The notes below the pieces were generated by a model that made no database searches, had not been told where the DNA came from, and was given only the letters and a program-made list of their open reading frames with translations. Position numbers and translations under genes: made by a program. 64,000 nucleotides of DNA from Megamerina dolium (Eukaryota > Arthropoda > Insecta > Diptera > Megamerinidae), in the NCBI GenBank assembly GCA_963854835.1, contig OY978526.1:74310418-74374417 (forward strand), given 5' to 3'. Within the stretch, counting starts at the first letter, position 1; each line of letters starts with the position of its first letter. Positions 23,650 through 34,690 of the stretch are shown in pieces.

Positions 23650-24680
23650 AGAACTAATTACTGCTGTTAATACTGGTTCCAAGATAGACAAAGTCCCTTA
23701 CTACTTCAAACGCGTAGTTGTCAACAGTGACGTGCTGTCCAAGACGCCGGGACTCTTTGTTTGTTGACACTAGATACTTCGTCTTGCCCTCGTGCACCGT
23801 AAGACCCATTCGACGCGACTCTCTTTCTAACTCTGAGAATGCTGCACTGACTGACCGCGTGTTCATGCCGATTATGTCAATATCGTCGGCATACGCTAAC
23901 AGCATGACACTTTTGTTGAAGATAGTGCCATTATGTCGTAGATCAGCAGCTCGTATTATTTTCTCCATAATAAGATTGAAGAATTCGCACGATAACGAAT
24001 CACCTTGTCTGAAACCCCTTTCGGTATAAAACGGCGCGGAGAGGTCCTTCCCACAACGGTAGTTATGCAGTGTCATTCTACAAAGTCGAATGAGTTTTGC
24101 AGGAATACCGAACTCAGACATTGTTGCGTAGAGGTAATCCCTTACCGGACTGTCGAAAGCGGCTTTATAATCAACAAATAGGTGGTGTGTGTCTAGTCGT
24201 TTCTCTTGGGTCTTCTCCAGGATTTGGCGCAGTGTGAAAATTTGGTCGATGGTAACTTTACCAAGTCTGAAGCCACACTGATAAGGTCCAATCAGATTGT
24301 TGAGCATGGGCTTCAATCTTTCACACAATACGCTTGATAGGACATTGTATGCGATGCTTACAAGGAGACTTATTCCACGGTAGTTGGCGCAGATTGTGGG
24401 GTCTCCTTTTTTATGTACGGGACAGAGAACACTGAGCCTCCAATCATCAGGCATGCTTTCATCTGCCCATATTCTGCTTATGAGCTGGTGCATATAGGCG
24501 AGCAGCTCATCGCCTCCGGTCTTAAACAACTTGGCAGGCAGGCCATCGGCACCTGCAGCTTTGTTGTTATTCAGCCCTAAAATGGCCGTTTCAACCTCGT
24601 CATAGTCGGCTGGTGGAACATCAACACCATCATCTGTAATTGGGGTTATCGGGCAATCTCCTCCACTGGCGGGGAGCTTA
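23650..24680 (-). pseudogene. RTE-like LINE reverse transcriptase fragment
   Basis: A long open reverse-strand frame from about 24670 to 23654 encodes the reverse transcriptase core of a non-LTR retrotransposon, which copies element RNA into DNA at a nicked target. In order: LGLNNNKAAGADGLPAKLFK, WRLSVLCPVHKKGDP, ANYRGISLLVSIAYNVLSSV, GPYQCGFRLGKVTIDQIFTL, HHLFVDYKAAFDSPVRDYL (first Asp box), RGFRQGDSLSCEFFNLIMEK, LLAYADDIDIIGMNTRS (catalytic YADD), VHEGKTKYLVSTNKES and FVYLGTSINSSN. About 340 codons are open, including the part upstream of the first Met at 24529. Endonuclease, C-terminus and ends are missing, so it is truncated at both sides. The intact RT frame suggests a younger insertion than its neighbour at 21980. 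Clade RTE-like by its YADDIDIIG wording; not certain. Confidence 0.85.
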
Positions 24681-24689
24681 TAGGTGCCA

Positions 24690-25450
24690 AATATTTAATT
24701 ATTTTTTTGTTATCGAGTGAAAACTTCGCGAAAATATAAAGCTATCATTTTGAAATTCAGTAGTTACGGTCATATTTACTACTAAAGATACAAATTTGAG
24801 AATGGGCAGAATCGGTCGAAGATTATGCCTACCTCCCATATAAAAGGTGGCTTTCGTATGTATTTTTTTATATTTTTCGTATGAAACTATAAAGATATCA
24901 GTTTGAAACTCTGTAGTTATGATCATATTTACTAATATAGAAACAACTCTGTGAATATGCGTAATCGGATGGAAACCACGTCTACCTCTCATACAAAGGT
25001 AAGTTTTCGTGCGTATGTTGTCACATATTAGGTATGAAATTATAAGGCCATTATGTTAAAATTCAGTATGTTCGATAATATCTGCTAATTAAGATACAAT
25101 TTTGAGAATGGGCGTAATTAGATAAAACCTACGTCTACCTTCCATACAAAAATATGCTTTCGTTTTCACTTTTTGCCCACGAAAATATTAAACTATCAAG
25201 TTCAAACTTGTATTATCATATTTACTAATATAGAGACAAGTATTCAGAAGAAAACTACGTCTACGTCCTCTACAAAAGTATATTTTCGTATGTATTTTTT
25301 TGCACTTTGCGTCTGAAAATCTGATGCTATCAACCTTATAGTCTATACAATTATATCTACTAATGAATAAATTAGTTTGAGAATGGCAGGAATTGTATGA
25401 AAACCATGCCTACCTCTCGTATAAAGGTTTTTTTTTGTTTCGAATATTTC
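24690..25450 (+). repeat. Family B tandem array, about 150-bp period, forward
   Basis: The landmark CCTACCTCCCATATAAAAGG or a variant recurs at about 24829, 24983, 25133, 25261 and 25409 (spacings 154, 150, 128, 148). Each unit also has GAAAATATAAAGCTATCA-type and TTTGAGAATGGGC-type phrases. This is the clearest array of the family in the window. The array directly follows the RT fragment. Confidence 0.7.
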
Positions 25451-26897
25451 GAATGTATGCCACGTCGTAGGGTAAGGTATCAGAGGTTCAATTGTGTCGA
25501 AGTTAAATTGTTCAGTTTTTTTTTTACTTTTGCGTGGGAAAATAAATAGACATACATATGTATATTATTTGTTAATGAAAATTAGCAACCTTTTAAGGAT
25601 TTTAACTAGACATAATAAAGAAAAAAAAAAAAAAAAGCAAACAAAAAAGATACAATCACAAATTGTTTCATTTGTATGTACATACATATTTTTATAATCG
25701 CTTTAAGGGGCTATACAGTTCATATGATCATATGATATTTACAACAATATAATCTATTTTTTTTTTTTTTGCCTTAATCCATAGACGAATAATTTCAACA
25801 TTGTCAGGTTGAACATTTACATATTTTAATGTAAAAATTGGATGTACTAATTTGGGTTAAGCAATTTTATATGTACATATAGAGCCTATCTACATATGTG
25901 AATATGTGTGTGTGTGAGTAAATATCATAATAACAAAAAAAAAAGCGAAAAATATATAATCTTTTTGTGCTTAGAATATAAATATAAGTTTGGCGGGAAA
26001 AGTGTGCATATGATAATCTAAGCTATACAGACATTCATACATAAGAGTAATACAATATAGATATACTCTTCGGTCTGAAATTTTGTGTGGCTTTAGGGTT
26101 GTATTTGTTTTATTTTTTTATTTTTCCATTGTTGCTTCTTAAAATAGCTTACATAGTCACATGTCTGATATTTTTTTTTTTAAATGTGACGTTGGCATAT
26201 CGTTAAACACTTTTGTAATATTTCAAAAGGCTTAAATCGTATATATATGTATGCATTAATACGTGAGTTGACTAGCGGAGGCATAGGAGCTATTTATATT
26301 TAGTGAGGACTTAATTTTCTTGTGAACACTTTGATGCACACTGGAACAAATACTCATACACACATGTATTTTTCAATTCATACACACCTCGAAGAGTCAT
26401 AGATAAAATATATTGAACGGACAGCGTTTCACAAACATGTCAATTGTGTTTATACCATATAAATTGCCAATGAAACATACATATGTATGTACATACATAT
26501 GTATAAACATTTTAATATGTAGGTACTAGTATATAAGTAAACTCATCGTTCCTACTATGTGTCGACTCCATCTGTTATCTACTTAACACATTGACATGGC
26601 AATGTGGTTGTGTCTACTCCATATATATGAGCATATAGACTCGTGTGTATATTTTTACTGATCGTCTTTTCGTATATTTTTTTCTTTTTTTCACGTAATA
26701 TTATTATTGTGTAGACAAGCAAGTAAGCAAGCAAGCAAGCAAAGCACAGCATATAACAATGAGTCCTGATCTCATTTGGCAATGTAGACAAACATACGTA
26801 CCTACGAACGTATACGTACACATACACGTAGACTTTTGTTGTATTTATTGCGCTTCAGTGGCTTAGTTTAGGATTTCATTATTGTATCTGATGATAA

Positions 26898-26901
<4 letters not shown>

Positions 26902-26932
<31 letters not shown>

Positions 26933-26942
26933 CTGCTGCTGA
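26902..26942. repeat. GAT/GCT compound microsatellite
   Basis: About ten GAT units followed by GCT units. GTT-rich sequence follows at 26957-26980. Confidence 0.9.
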
Positions 26943-27497
26943 AGGCAAAGCTCTTCCTATTGTTGCTGTTGTTGCTGCTACTCTAAACAATAAGTGTAAA
27001 AATATATTACCCCACACATACATACATATATTTGGGAAGTATATTGATTAGAGTGTTGCAGTCTAAGTATAGAATTAAAGTACAAAGATTCAAAAACAAA
27101 AGTTAATGTAAATAAATTTCCTATACTTTTATATACGACATATTGAAAACGCTCTCCAAATTGAACCATATTAAAAAAATTATTTTTTAATAACAGAAAT
27201 TTGAAAATCGATGTAATTGTACCTTTTTGAAACGCTCTAATGTTTATAGTGTATATGTGTGCAAAATGTACATAAAAATATGGAAGTGATGGGTATATTA
27301 CCTATAGTTAAAATTTCAATACTACTTACAATTAGACCAACCGATGCTTTGGTCTATTTTAAGAATATTTGAAATAAGCATTTCTAGCGGAGTTGGGTCC
27401 GGAAATAATCTGTACTTGAATTAGATTGTTATGAATCAATGTTGATCGATTTTATTGCTTGAAATTTCATTAAATAAGAAAGAACTGACGGGTTATG

Positions 27498-27545
27498 CAT
27501 TAAAAGCCAATGCGCTAACTACAGAGCTATCTATGGAACTTCGAT
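27498..27545 (-). repeat. Possible tRNA-derived SINE relic
   Basis: Read in reverse, TAGCTCTGTAGTTAGCGCAT resembles the A-box/D-arm of the SINE heads at 49782 and 59704. The B box and body are not recognisable, so this is weak. Confidence 0.25.
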
Positions 27546-27989
27546 GTTTCGTGGGACTTCCATATAAATATGGACAAAATATTGTGATACGAAAAAAATA
27601 CGAATAAATGGCGCAGAAGCAAGTAGACTTTACAAATTAAATGAGAGATTGTTTAGATTTTACAAGAGAAAAGCCCCGGAAAAAGACCTCTGCACCTATG
27701 TGTGTTGATTTTGGTTACAAAATACTTGTGGTTGGCCCACAGGGGTATAAGCCGTAGGGCTCATATCCTCTAATAGACTTCAGTTTGGTTTAGCGTGGTC
27801 CATTAGATGAACAAGGAGTTTGTCCTTGCTCCAACGTCACGCTCTCTTTTGATTGATGTGAGTCGATTGATGTATTAACAGCTACCAACTGTTCGAGCAA
27901 ATTAAAGACAACACTTTAGGCAAAAGATTTTATATTCGAAACTCAGTCGAAAAACAGACCTTTGGCAGAAGGACCATTTAAGTTTTGGT

Positions 27990-28520
27990 CAATTTTTAAC
28001 AGAAAATCAATAATCAAATCCATAGCTTCAGAACTGTCAATTGTATGACGGATCATCATTAATTTTTCCTTCCTAATATTTTTTCGAAACATAATTGTCA
28101 GCTTTCTTCACTATTTTTGGGAACTCCTCTACAATATTGAATTATATAGAAAATTAGCTCGCAGTACTCCCATGGTATCGATTATATTAGCGACCCCCAT
28201 TTATTTTTGCTCACCAACATTTTCTCAAAAGGTGCTTACTTCCCAATATCTACCCTTGAGGGATTCCGTACAAAATATTCATTATGCACCATCTATACTC
28301 CTTATGGGGTCTCCCGTACAAATTGAACCTAAAATAGCTGAAAACTGACAAATAACACAAAATCTGCCCAGAAATCGTTTCTAGAAAGCACGATGTAGAA
28401 ACGACCTCTACTGGTTTTTGTTACTAAACATTGTTTCGAAACAATCTTATGCCCTTTCTTCTCGCCTTAGAGGGGCTTCAGTACAAAATTGATGTTTTCA
28501 TAGAATTATCTGTATAATTG
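27990..28520 (-). repeat. Family A degenerate array, reversed
   Basis: Reversed landmarks: CCATAGCTTCAGAACTGTC, ATGACGGATCATCATTAATT, GGGAACTCCTCTACAAT, CTTACTTCCCAATATCTACCC, GGGTCTCCCGTACAAATTGA and AGGGGCTTCAGTACAAAATT. About three strongly diverged units. Confidence 0.5.
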
Positions 28521-28649
28521 CCTGTCATGTGTCGGAATTGCTAAACAAGACATACGTTTTATTATTCAGGAGCCATTTTATGAAGAAATGAATAGCAGTC
28601 TTTGCCATTAAGGTCTAAAAACTGAGAAATATTATTAATTCTTACTGTA

Positions 28650-29400
28650 TATAGATCAATCCACTTCTACACCAACGGCAGGGGTATTCTGCAAAACACT
28701 TGCAGTTCGCATAGCCTTCAGACTGCCTGACCACCGCAGTATGTTTCAAGCAGAGGTGTTGGCAATTCACGAAGTAGTGAACTGGCTTAAGTGTAACGTT
28801 ATATCACATGTGGATATAGGTATTTCCATTGACAGACTAGCAGCAATAAAATCCTTAGATTAAGTTTACCTGAAGTTCATTAGTAGCCTAGAACTGCAGA
28901 ACTTCTCTTAACGAGATGTACGAACAGTTCAACATTCACCTTATATGGGTGCCAGGACACAGAGACATATCAGGGTACGAGACTGAGAACGAGCTAGAAA
29001 AGAAGAGTTGCAAACTCTTTCTGATAAGGAGAGTATTGGCATTCTAATGGCGAAGTGTAAAATTCTCCTAGCCTCGGACGCATTATAGAAGACGAATGCC
29101 AGATAAGAGTTGGAACACTCGTGTGCAATTATCCGTTCAATCTGACCAGCACTGAACATAAAACGAACAAATGACTTACTAGCATTTAACAGACACGAAG
29201 TTTGCATGCTGGTGGGAATTATTATTGGGCATTGTTTAATAGGTAGGCATGCAAATAGGCTAGGCTTCGCTGCACCTGACTACTGCCGGGGTTGCGGCGG
29301 CAAGGAAGAATCAGAGTTCATAACTCAATTTCAGTGTGAGTGTTTGGCACTAGCTCTCCGCAGAATGATGCATTTGGGCAGTCACTTTATTCATAATTAC
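28650..29400 (+). pseudogene. RNase-H-bearing LINE fragment (3' coding end)
   Basis: Forward-strand translation, with frameshifts, shows an RNase H-like block: FRLPDHRSMFQAEVLAIHEV (with the catalytic Glu), then a VDIGISIDRLAAIKSLD segment and an IWVPGHRD-like segment in another frame. It continues with IKRTNDLLAFNRHEVCMLVG and IIIGHCLIGRHANRLGFAAP, and a C-terminal zinc-knuckle-like motif YCRGCGGKEE...FQCEC. In related elements the knuckle has a His before the last Cys; here that place reads TQFQCEC, so the His is lost. RNase H downstream of RT is found in the I/R1/LOA group of non-LTR elements. The RT and 5' parts are absent and at least three stops or frameshifts interrupt it. Confidence 0.75.
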
Positions 29401-29592
29401 ATATTAGAGAAATGGGGTAGCCCATCTGCGGCTACCTGTGATATTTTGCCTACGGGGATATTTTCGAGTGTATTGTGCATATGTATAAGTGTACAAATAT
29501 GTGTTCGTGCTATTGCATTGAGTGGAATTAACTTGTCAGTCACCTTGTCTTTCGCTGGTCAATGGATTGTAAACTTTCGTTTTCTATTTTAA

Positions 29593-30059
29593 TTTAATAG
29601 CTCGCTTTATTAATTAAGTAGATGCATACATATAAATATTGAAGTATGGAGATGTACTAAGTATGTATTTACTTGCACACGTATAAGCTCTTGCATATTT
29701 TATATTCTGATGAATAATATTGAAAATTTGCTGTATAAAACAGATGTTTATATTGATAAATACTTTGGTTTTGATATTGTTTTTTATTTTCTTGGAAATT
29801 TTCGCATATATGTGTATGTAAATATTAAATGCAGATTGCTATGCTGATAAAAAAAAGCACACGTGTGTTCATAATATTATATATTATCATAAGTCTAAAT
29901 TTCGATTATCACAGAAATGCATGTATGTATGTTTTGTTAGTAGAATATGATCCTTATTTAGAAGGTTTTTTTGTTATAGCTTTAAGGGTTAAAGATAGTG
30001 GGAAGCATGCTCGTATAAAATACAATATAGGGAGGTAAAATTAATGAGAGTGCGAGTTA
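29593..30059. other. AT-rich DNA without recognisable gene
   Basis: No gene seen; the frame at 29829-30038 has no motif. Confidence 0.6.
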
Positions 30060-30700
30060 CATTTCACTTCATTGTAGGTTATCCTAAATTACTTATGTAG
30101 ATATTCGACGATTTTCATAAGTTTGGAAGCTAATTTTTTGTATGGCCACCGACTAAAAGAATAGCGAAGATGGGCAAGTATGTTGGGAAGAAAATATTAA
30201 TGAAAGTTGGTCATAACCTTAATCCCCTTAAGTGCAATCTGTAAGCGATGGCAATGAATTTCATAAAGATGATATTTTTGTATGGCACAAATACTGAAGC
30301 GGGGAGATAGGGGATAAGCATGTTCTGAGAAAATATTAGGAGATAAAAATTGATGGTAGTCTATCATACATTTGCTCTCTCTTGTGATGATTCTTTGAAG
30401 CTTAAGGAACGAATTTTATAAAATCGTCAATTTTGTAGGTTAATACCGCTAAGGGATGGATATAGCGGGTAAGTATGTTTCTCAAAAATATTGAGTATAA
30501 AATAATAATGTGGGTTAGTCATACATTTGACCACTCTAGGAGTGACTTCTGGATAGCTAAGGGACTATTTGCCAATTTTTATACCACATTTTTGTAATTT
30601 AGATATCGATACCGCTTCATTTTTCCCAATCGATCTCTATCAATTTTTAGCACATGTACTCTTTTGAGGAACCTCATATAAAAATGGTATTGCTGCATAT
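30060..30700 (+). repeat. Family A degenerate array, mainly forward
   Basis: Landmarks: TTTTTTGTATGGCCACCGAC, GGGCAAGTATGTTGGGAAG, AATTGATGGTAGTCTATCAT, GGGTAAGTATGTTTCTC, TGGGTTAGTCATACATTTGA and CCACTCTAGGAGTGACTTC. About three units. The last ~60 bp (30640-30700) read in reverse. The DD41D copy 2 lies just beyond. Confidence 0.6.
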
Positions 30701-30765
30701 CAAAATCTTAATATTAATTATCTTCATATATTCTAATCCTACAGCGATTGTAATGGTAGAATGTA

Positions 30766-30796
30766 AAGGGTTATCCATTTTGTGGTTTCAAAAGTA
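30766..30796 (+). repeat. Left terminal inverted repeat of DD41D copy 2
   Basis: About 31 bp beginning AAGGGTTATCC, pairing with 32005-32035 with two mismatches. Confidence 0.9.
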
Positions 30797-30870
30797 AATG
30801 TAAATAAAACACATATAAAATATTTTTTATCATGATATTTCTTTTTTATTATAAAGTTTGAACGTTGACA

Positions 30871-31921
30871 TTATGTGTGAAATACTACATCATTTAAATG
30901 ACCACCACGCGAATTGTTGCAAGCATCGATTCTTTTGAGGTAATTTTCGACCACTTTTTGACACATATTGGGCGGTATCTCAGCCATAACGTGACGAATG
31001 TTGGTTTTTAGGTGCTCAAGAGTTAAAGGTTTATCTGCATAAACACGGTCTTTCGCGTAGCCCCACAAAAAAAAGTCAAGCGGTGTCAAATCGCATGATC
31101 TTGGTGGCCACTTGATATCGCCACGACGAGAAATTACGCGGCCAGAAAATTTTTCTTGCAATAAAGCCATATTCGCTCGAGTTGTGTGGCATGTGGCACC
31201 GTCTTGTTGAAACCACATATTCTCTAAGTCGTATTCTTCAATAGCAGGCAAAAAAAAGTCGGTTATCATATGACCATAACGCTCCGAATTGACGGTGACA
31301 GTCGTTCCATCGTCGTTTTCGAAGAAGTAAGGTCCAATCACACCTCCGGACCAAAGAGCGCACCAAGCAGTGACTTTTCATGGATGTAGTGGCCTCTCTT
31401 CAATTACTTGAGGATTCTCAGAACCCCAAATACGACAATTTTGTTTGTTAACATACCCACCGCGTGAGAAATGTGCTTCGTCGCTGAAGAAAATTTTGTT
31501 CGAAAAATCGCCGTCCACCGCCTGTTGTTCAAGCACCCATTCGACGTATCTACGACGTTGTGAATGGTCAGCTGGCTTCAGTTGTTGTGTGAGCTGGATT
31601 TTATATGGATGTAGGTGTAGATCCAAATGCAAAATACGCCATAATGTGCCGTAAGACAGTCCCAATTCCTGAGAACGACGAGGAATCGACACATTCGGGT
31701 CTTCGGCAACACTTTCACTTACAGCAGCGATATTTTCGGTGGTACGAGCGAAACGATGATGCACAGGCCTTACAATATCCAGTAACCGATCCAGTCTCTT
31801 CATATTTCTTCACAATTTTGCCAATTGCTTGCGTAGTTGGACGATTATGTAAACCATAATCTCCTCTCTTGTAGTAGGTTTTTTCAATTTTAATGCGTTG
31901 TGCGATAGTTAAGCGATCCAT
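30871..31921 (-). pseudogene. DD41D transposase, copy 2 (dead)
   Basis: Same transposase as in copy 1, starting at ATG 31921 (MDRLTIAQRIKIEKTYY) and ending GGHLNDVVFHT at 30871. All three catalytic Asp residues are present: FSDEAHFSRGGYV, QQDGATCHT and CDLTPLDFFLWGY, with 41 residues between the second and third. The run of eight T after the third Asp is intact. Lesions: 12 codons missing after KTYYK (NGDSATATYRAL in copy 1), a one-base insertion near 31778 (TTACTGGATATTG against TTACAGATATTG), and the same in-frame TGA as copy 1 (31378-31380, after RPLHP). It therefore has a better catalytic core than copy 1 but cannot make a full protein. Confidence 0.9.
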
Positions 31922-32004
31922 TTTCGCAAATGTCAGACTTTGAACTGAAAAAGAAAGAAATTGTTTTAACAACTCAGTTTGACAGATGTCGAATTCTAGC
32001 CCTA

Positions 32005-32035
32005 TACTTTTGAAACCGCGAAATGGATAACCCTT
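32005..32035 (-). repeat. Right terminal inverted repeat of DD41D copy 2
   Basis: Reverse complement of the left end; identical over this span to the left repeat of copy 1. Confidence 0.9.
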
Positions 32036-32037
32036 TA

Positions 32038-33180
32038 CATAAGTAAGAGGGCTTAGAGAAAATATAATTTGAGGGTGTAAGCTATAATTTTTATTTACAC
32101 TATTTGTATATCGTAATTGAGTAATTGCTATCAATTTGATGAAAAACAAGCTTTTATCTATCTTATTTCATTAAAATAATATTCATAAGATCGTGGTGTA
32201 GTAATGAGTTCTATCTGTTGGCAATTATTCGATGCCAAATCTACGGTGCAAATATTAAAAGTTTATTTAGTCATATACAATATATATTGTACTCATATAT
32301 TTTCTCATATGCATTCACATTAAATTTGTAATAACAATACTAAACAAAAATAAGTTGAAATTAACAAATATTATGTGCAAATTTATGGTCAATTCATTTA
32401 ATAAATTAATACCATTTATGACATCACAAAATTATTTGCAAATATTATCATATGTGTGCTTGTGTGTGTGTGTGTGTGTTCATGTACATAATAAGTTCTT
32501 TATTAGTATTTAACATACTTATTGCCACATCACGCAGGTGTCATCTATAGTATGTATGGTACACGTACTTATGTATATTGTTGTTATTACAGTTTGGTGA
32601 AAAATTGTGAAAATCAACACAGACATCGTTAATATCGCTATATTAATATTAGCATTTAATTATATATTGTATATGCATTAATAACATATGTGATGGTAAT
32701 TAACGCAAGTAAACAATATTATATATTCAAATACTAAGGTAAATATGGTATGTTATATGTGTGCCATGTAATACCTTTGTATATAGACCTTGGTTGTTGT
32801 TTTTGGTTAATACAAATATCATTGCAAAAACACGGTACATTTTATCAAATTTATTATTCATCACAAATACCAAAATTAATATTAACTACACAAACATACT
32901 CATACAAATATGTGTGTGTGTGTGTATGAAAGACTGTAGGTAAAAGGTATTACCTTTTCATGCATCTTATCATATAAAAATATCTAAAAATAAAATAGCA
33001 TTTTATTAATAGAATGAAACAGAACGAAAATAAAATAATCATAAATGTCTCTTAGAAACAAACTTATTATTTTGGTGTCCTTGCCTTCCATTTATGACCA
33101 GTTACTGAATTGGTATTATAATGAGAGTTAAGAAAATAGTGATAATATGCCACGGTTTGTTATTTCAGATTTTTTTCTCG
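32038..33180. other. AT-rich DNA without recognisable gene
   Basis: No gene seen. GT dinucleotide runs at 32460-32479 and 32909-32926. Confidence 0.6.
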
Positions 33181-34440
33181 GGAAGTAAACAAACAAAAGT
33201 TTAAACGAAGATGCTCAAGGACGAATGGCACTGCGCTTGTGTGTCTTAAACTGACGCACTCCTAAGACCAGGTGACCTGCGGTTTCTATTCTGCCTTTTC
33301 CGCGCATTGAGGGCTATGCTTTGGTTGACCTCATTCCTTTCATATTGGTGGGAATAAAAATGAATGAATACAAATTAGCAAAACAAACTAAATATTATAA
33401 GCAATACTGGGAGCTCCTTACCAGCTCTGAGGATGGTTTTTTGCCTTCAGTCTATAGATCATCACTAAGAATACAATAGCAAGCATTGATAGTGCCAGAC
33501 CTAGAACACCAGCACCATCCACAACAATAACAACAACAGCTACATTAGCACCTGCTCTAACGAGGAGCAAATACCCGATAAACCTTTTTATTCTCTGCAA
33601 AGTTGCAAAGGGTGTAGCCGAATGGTCGGCACATAAGTATGATTAGGCAGACATGTCGTGTTAGCAGGCAGTGGTTTTTGAGCACAAGAAGCTCTAAATC
33701 GAGATGACGATGAAGATGAAATGGTCTCAGGATCAGATACCAAAAATTCTCGAGGCACAATGAAGCTACCAAGATGTCCATCTCTTTAGATGCGTTGTCC
33801 AGCGGTGAGCGTCAAGGAAGCTTATAGCGTTGGGACCATTGATTAACTGTATGTGGCGGTTATCGATGAAATTAATAACTGCGATAAGAATGTGTGGGAG
33901 AAGTAGCGAGAGATTTAAGCTTTCTTTGCTGAAATTGTGACGAAACACTTTGATTCGGCTTCGACACAACTGAGCTAGTATCCGGCTAGTGGGTGCTGGA
34001 GTGAAACGACAGGTTTCCCTTTGCAAATGCATTGCCAGTTTAAGCGATACATTTTTGGGGCGAGAGGTGGTAGGATGGTGTTGTAGCGTTGAGCTTATCA
34101 AAACCAGAATTATCGCGAGATGGTCGAGATCTGGTATCTGCCCTTGATGAAGATGATACAAAGCAATCCTCCAACTTGTGTCAGGTAAAATCCGAAGGCG
34201 TTGAGGCACGACAGTGTGTTCATCAGGTATCAGGGTCTTATATGACTTTGTATATATATACCGTATGACTCTTCTTATGACTATTAACAAGGAATCTGCC
34301 CTAGAGCCCATAGAGGAGAGGAACTACACTCTTTTGGTGTTTATGTGTTTTGGCATCAGGGATGCGAAACTAAAAATTTTCCATTCATCTGATGACGTGA
34401 ATAAGGTTAACGCATTGGAGGTTCACGCTTTTAGATGAGG
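33181..34440. other. GC-richer island of unknown origin
   Basis: This stretch has clearly higher GC than its surroundings and longer open frames on the minus strand (for example 33766-34311, 181 codons), but their translations show no domain I can name. The reversed sequence contains a GTTGTTGTTATTGTTGTGG run (33526-33546) of the type common in fly LINE untranslated regions. It may be a degenerate element or old coding DNA; I cannot decide. Confidence 0.3.
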
Positions 34441-34507
34441 TCTCCTATATACAATATTAATAATAAGTACCGCTAAGAATCGCCGAATTAGCTACTCCTG
34501 TGTAGTG

Positions 34508-34690
34508 GGTGTCATAGGAGAGTAGTTAGGGCATTGGCTTACTGACTGGCGATTGTCAATTCTCCTTGCAGTAACAATTTCCAATGGAAACTTTTCTTAA
34601 AAGAGTTACGTGGCAAAGTTTAGGAAAAGCGATGTCGCAAGAGTTTGTGGTTCGGAAACGGCTTATAAAAAGCAACGTTATTGAGCTAGT
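34508..34690 (+). repeat. Diverged copy of the tRNA-headed SINE
   Basis: Starts GGGTGTCATAGGAGAGTAGT (compare the head GGGTGCCGTAGCTCAGTGGT) and continues into body sequence (AACTTTTCTTAAAAGAGTT, GCGATGTCGCAAGAGTTTG, TTCGGAAACGGCT). These line up in order with the SINE at 59701-62869. It is older and more mutated than the other copies. Confidence 0.6.

Larger units (their letters stand above)
25451..27989. other. AT-rich DNA with simple repeats; no gene seen
   Basis: Holds poly-A/poly-T tracts (25620, 25758, 26169), a GCAA run at 26717-26743 and a GAT/GCT microsatellite at 26902-26942. A tRNA-like 26-mer in reverse orientation lies at 27500-27540. Nothing coding is supported. Confidence 0.6.
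30766..32035 (-). mobile_element. Complete DD41D Tc1/mariner element, copy 2
   Basis: A 1270-bp element on the minus strand with both terminal repeats (AAGGGTTATCCATTTTGTGG left; reversed right AAGGGTTATCCATTTCGCGG) and TA duplications at 30764-30765 and 32036-32037. It is the same family as 13167-14468 and very similar over its whole length. Shorter by 32 bp, mainly from a 36-bp in-frame deletion in the N-terminal coding region. Confidence 0.92.

Noticed and set aside
24690..25450. CRISPR-like array
   Set aside because: Units are ~150 bp and diverged, without short exact repeats separated by unique spacers; the DNA is eukaryotic.
33766..34311. 181-codon minus-strand open frame as a host gene
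   Set aside because: No recognisable domain, broken continuation on both sides, and the length is explained by higher GC; kept only as an unidentified block.
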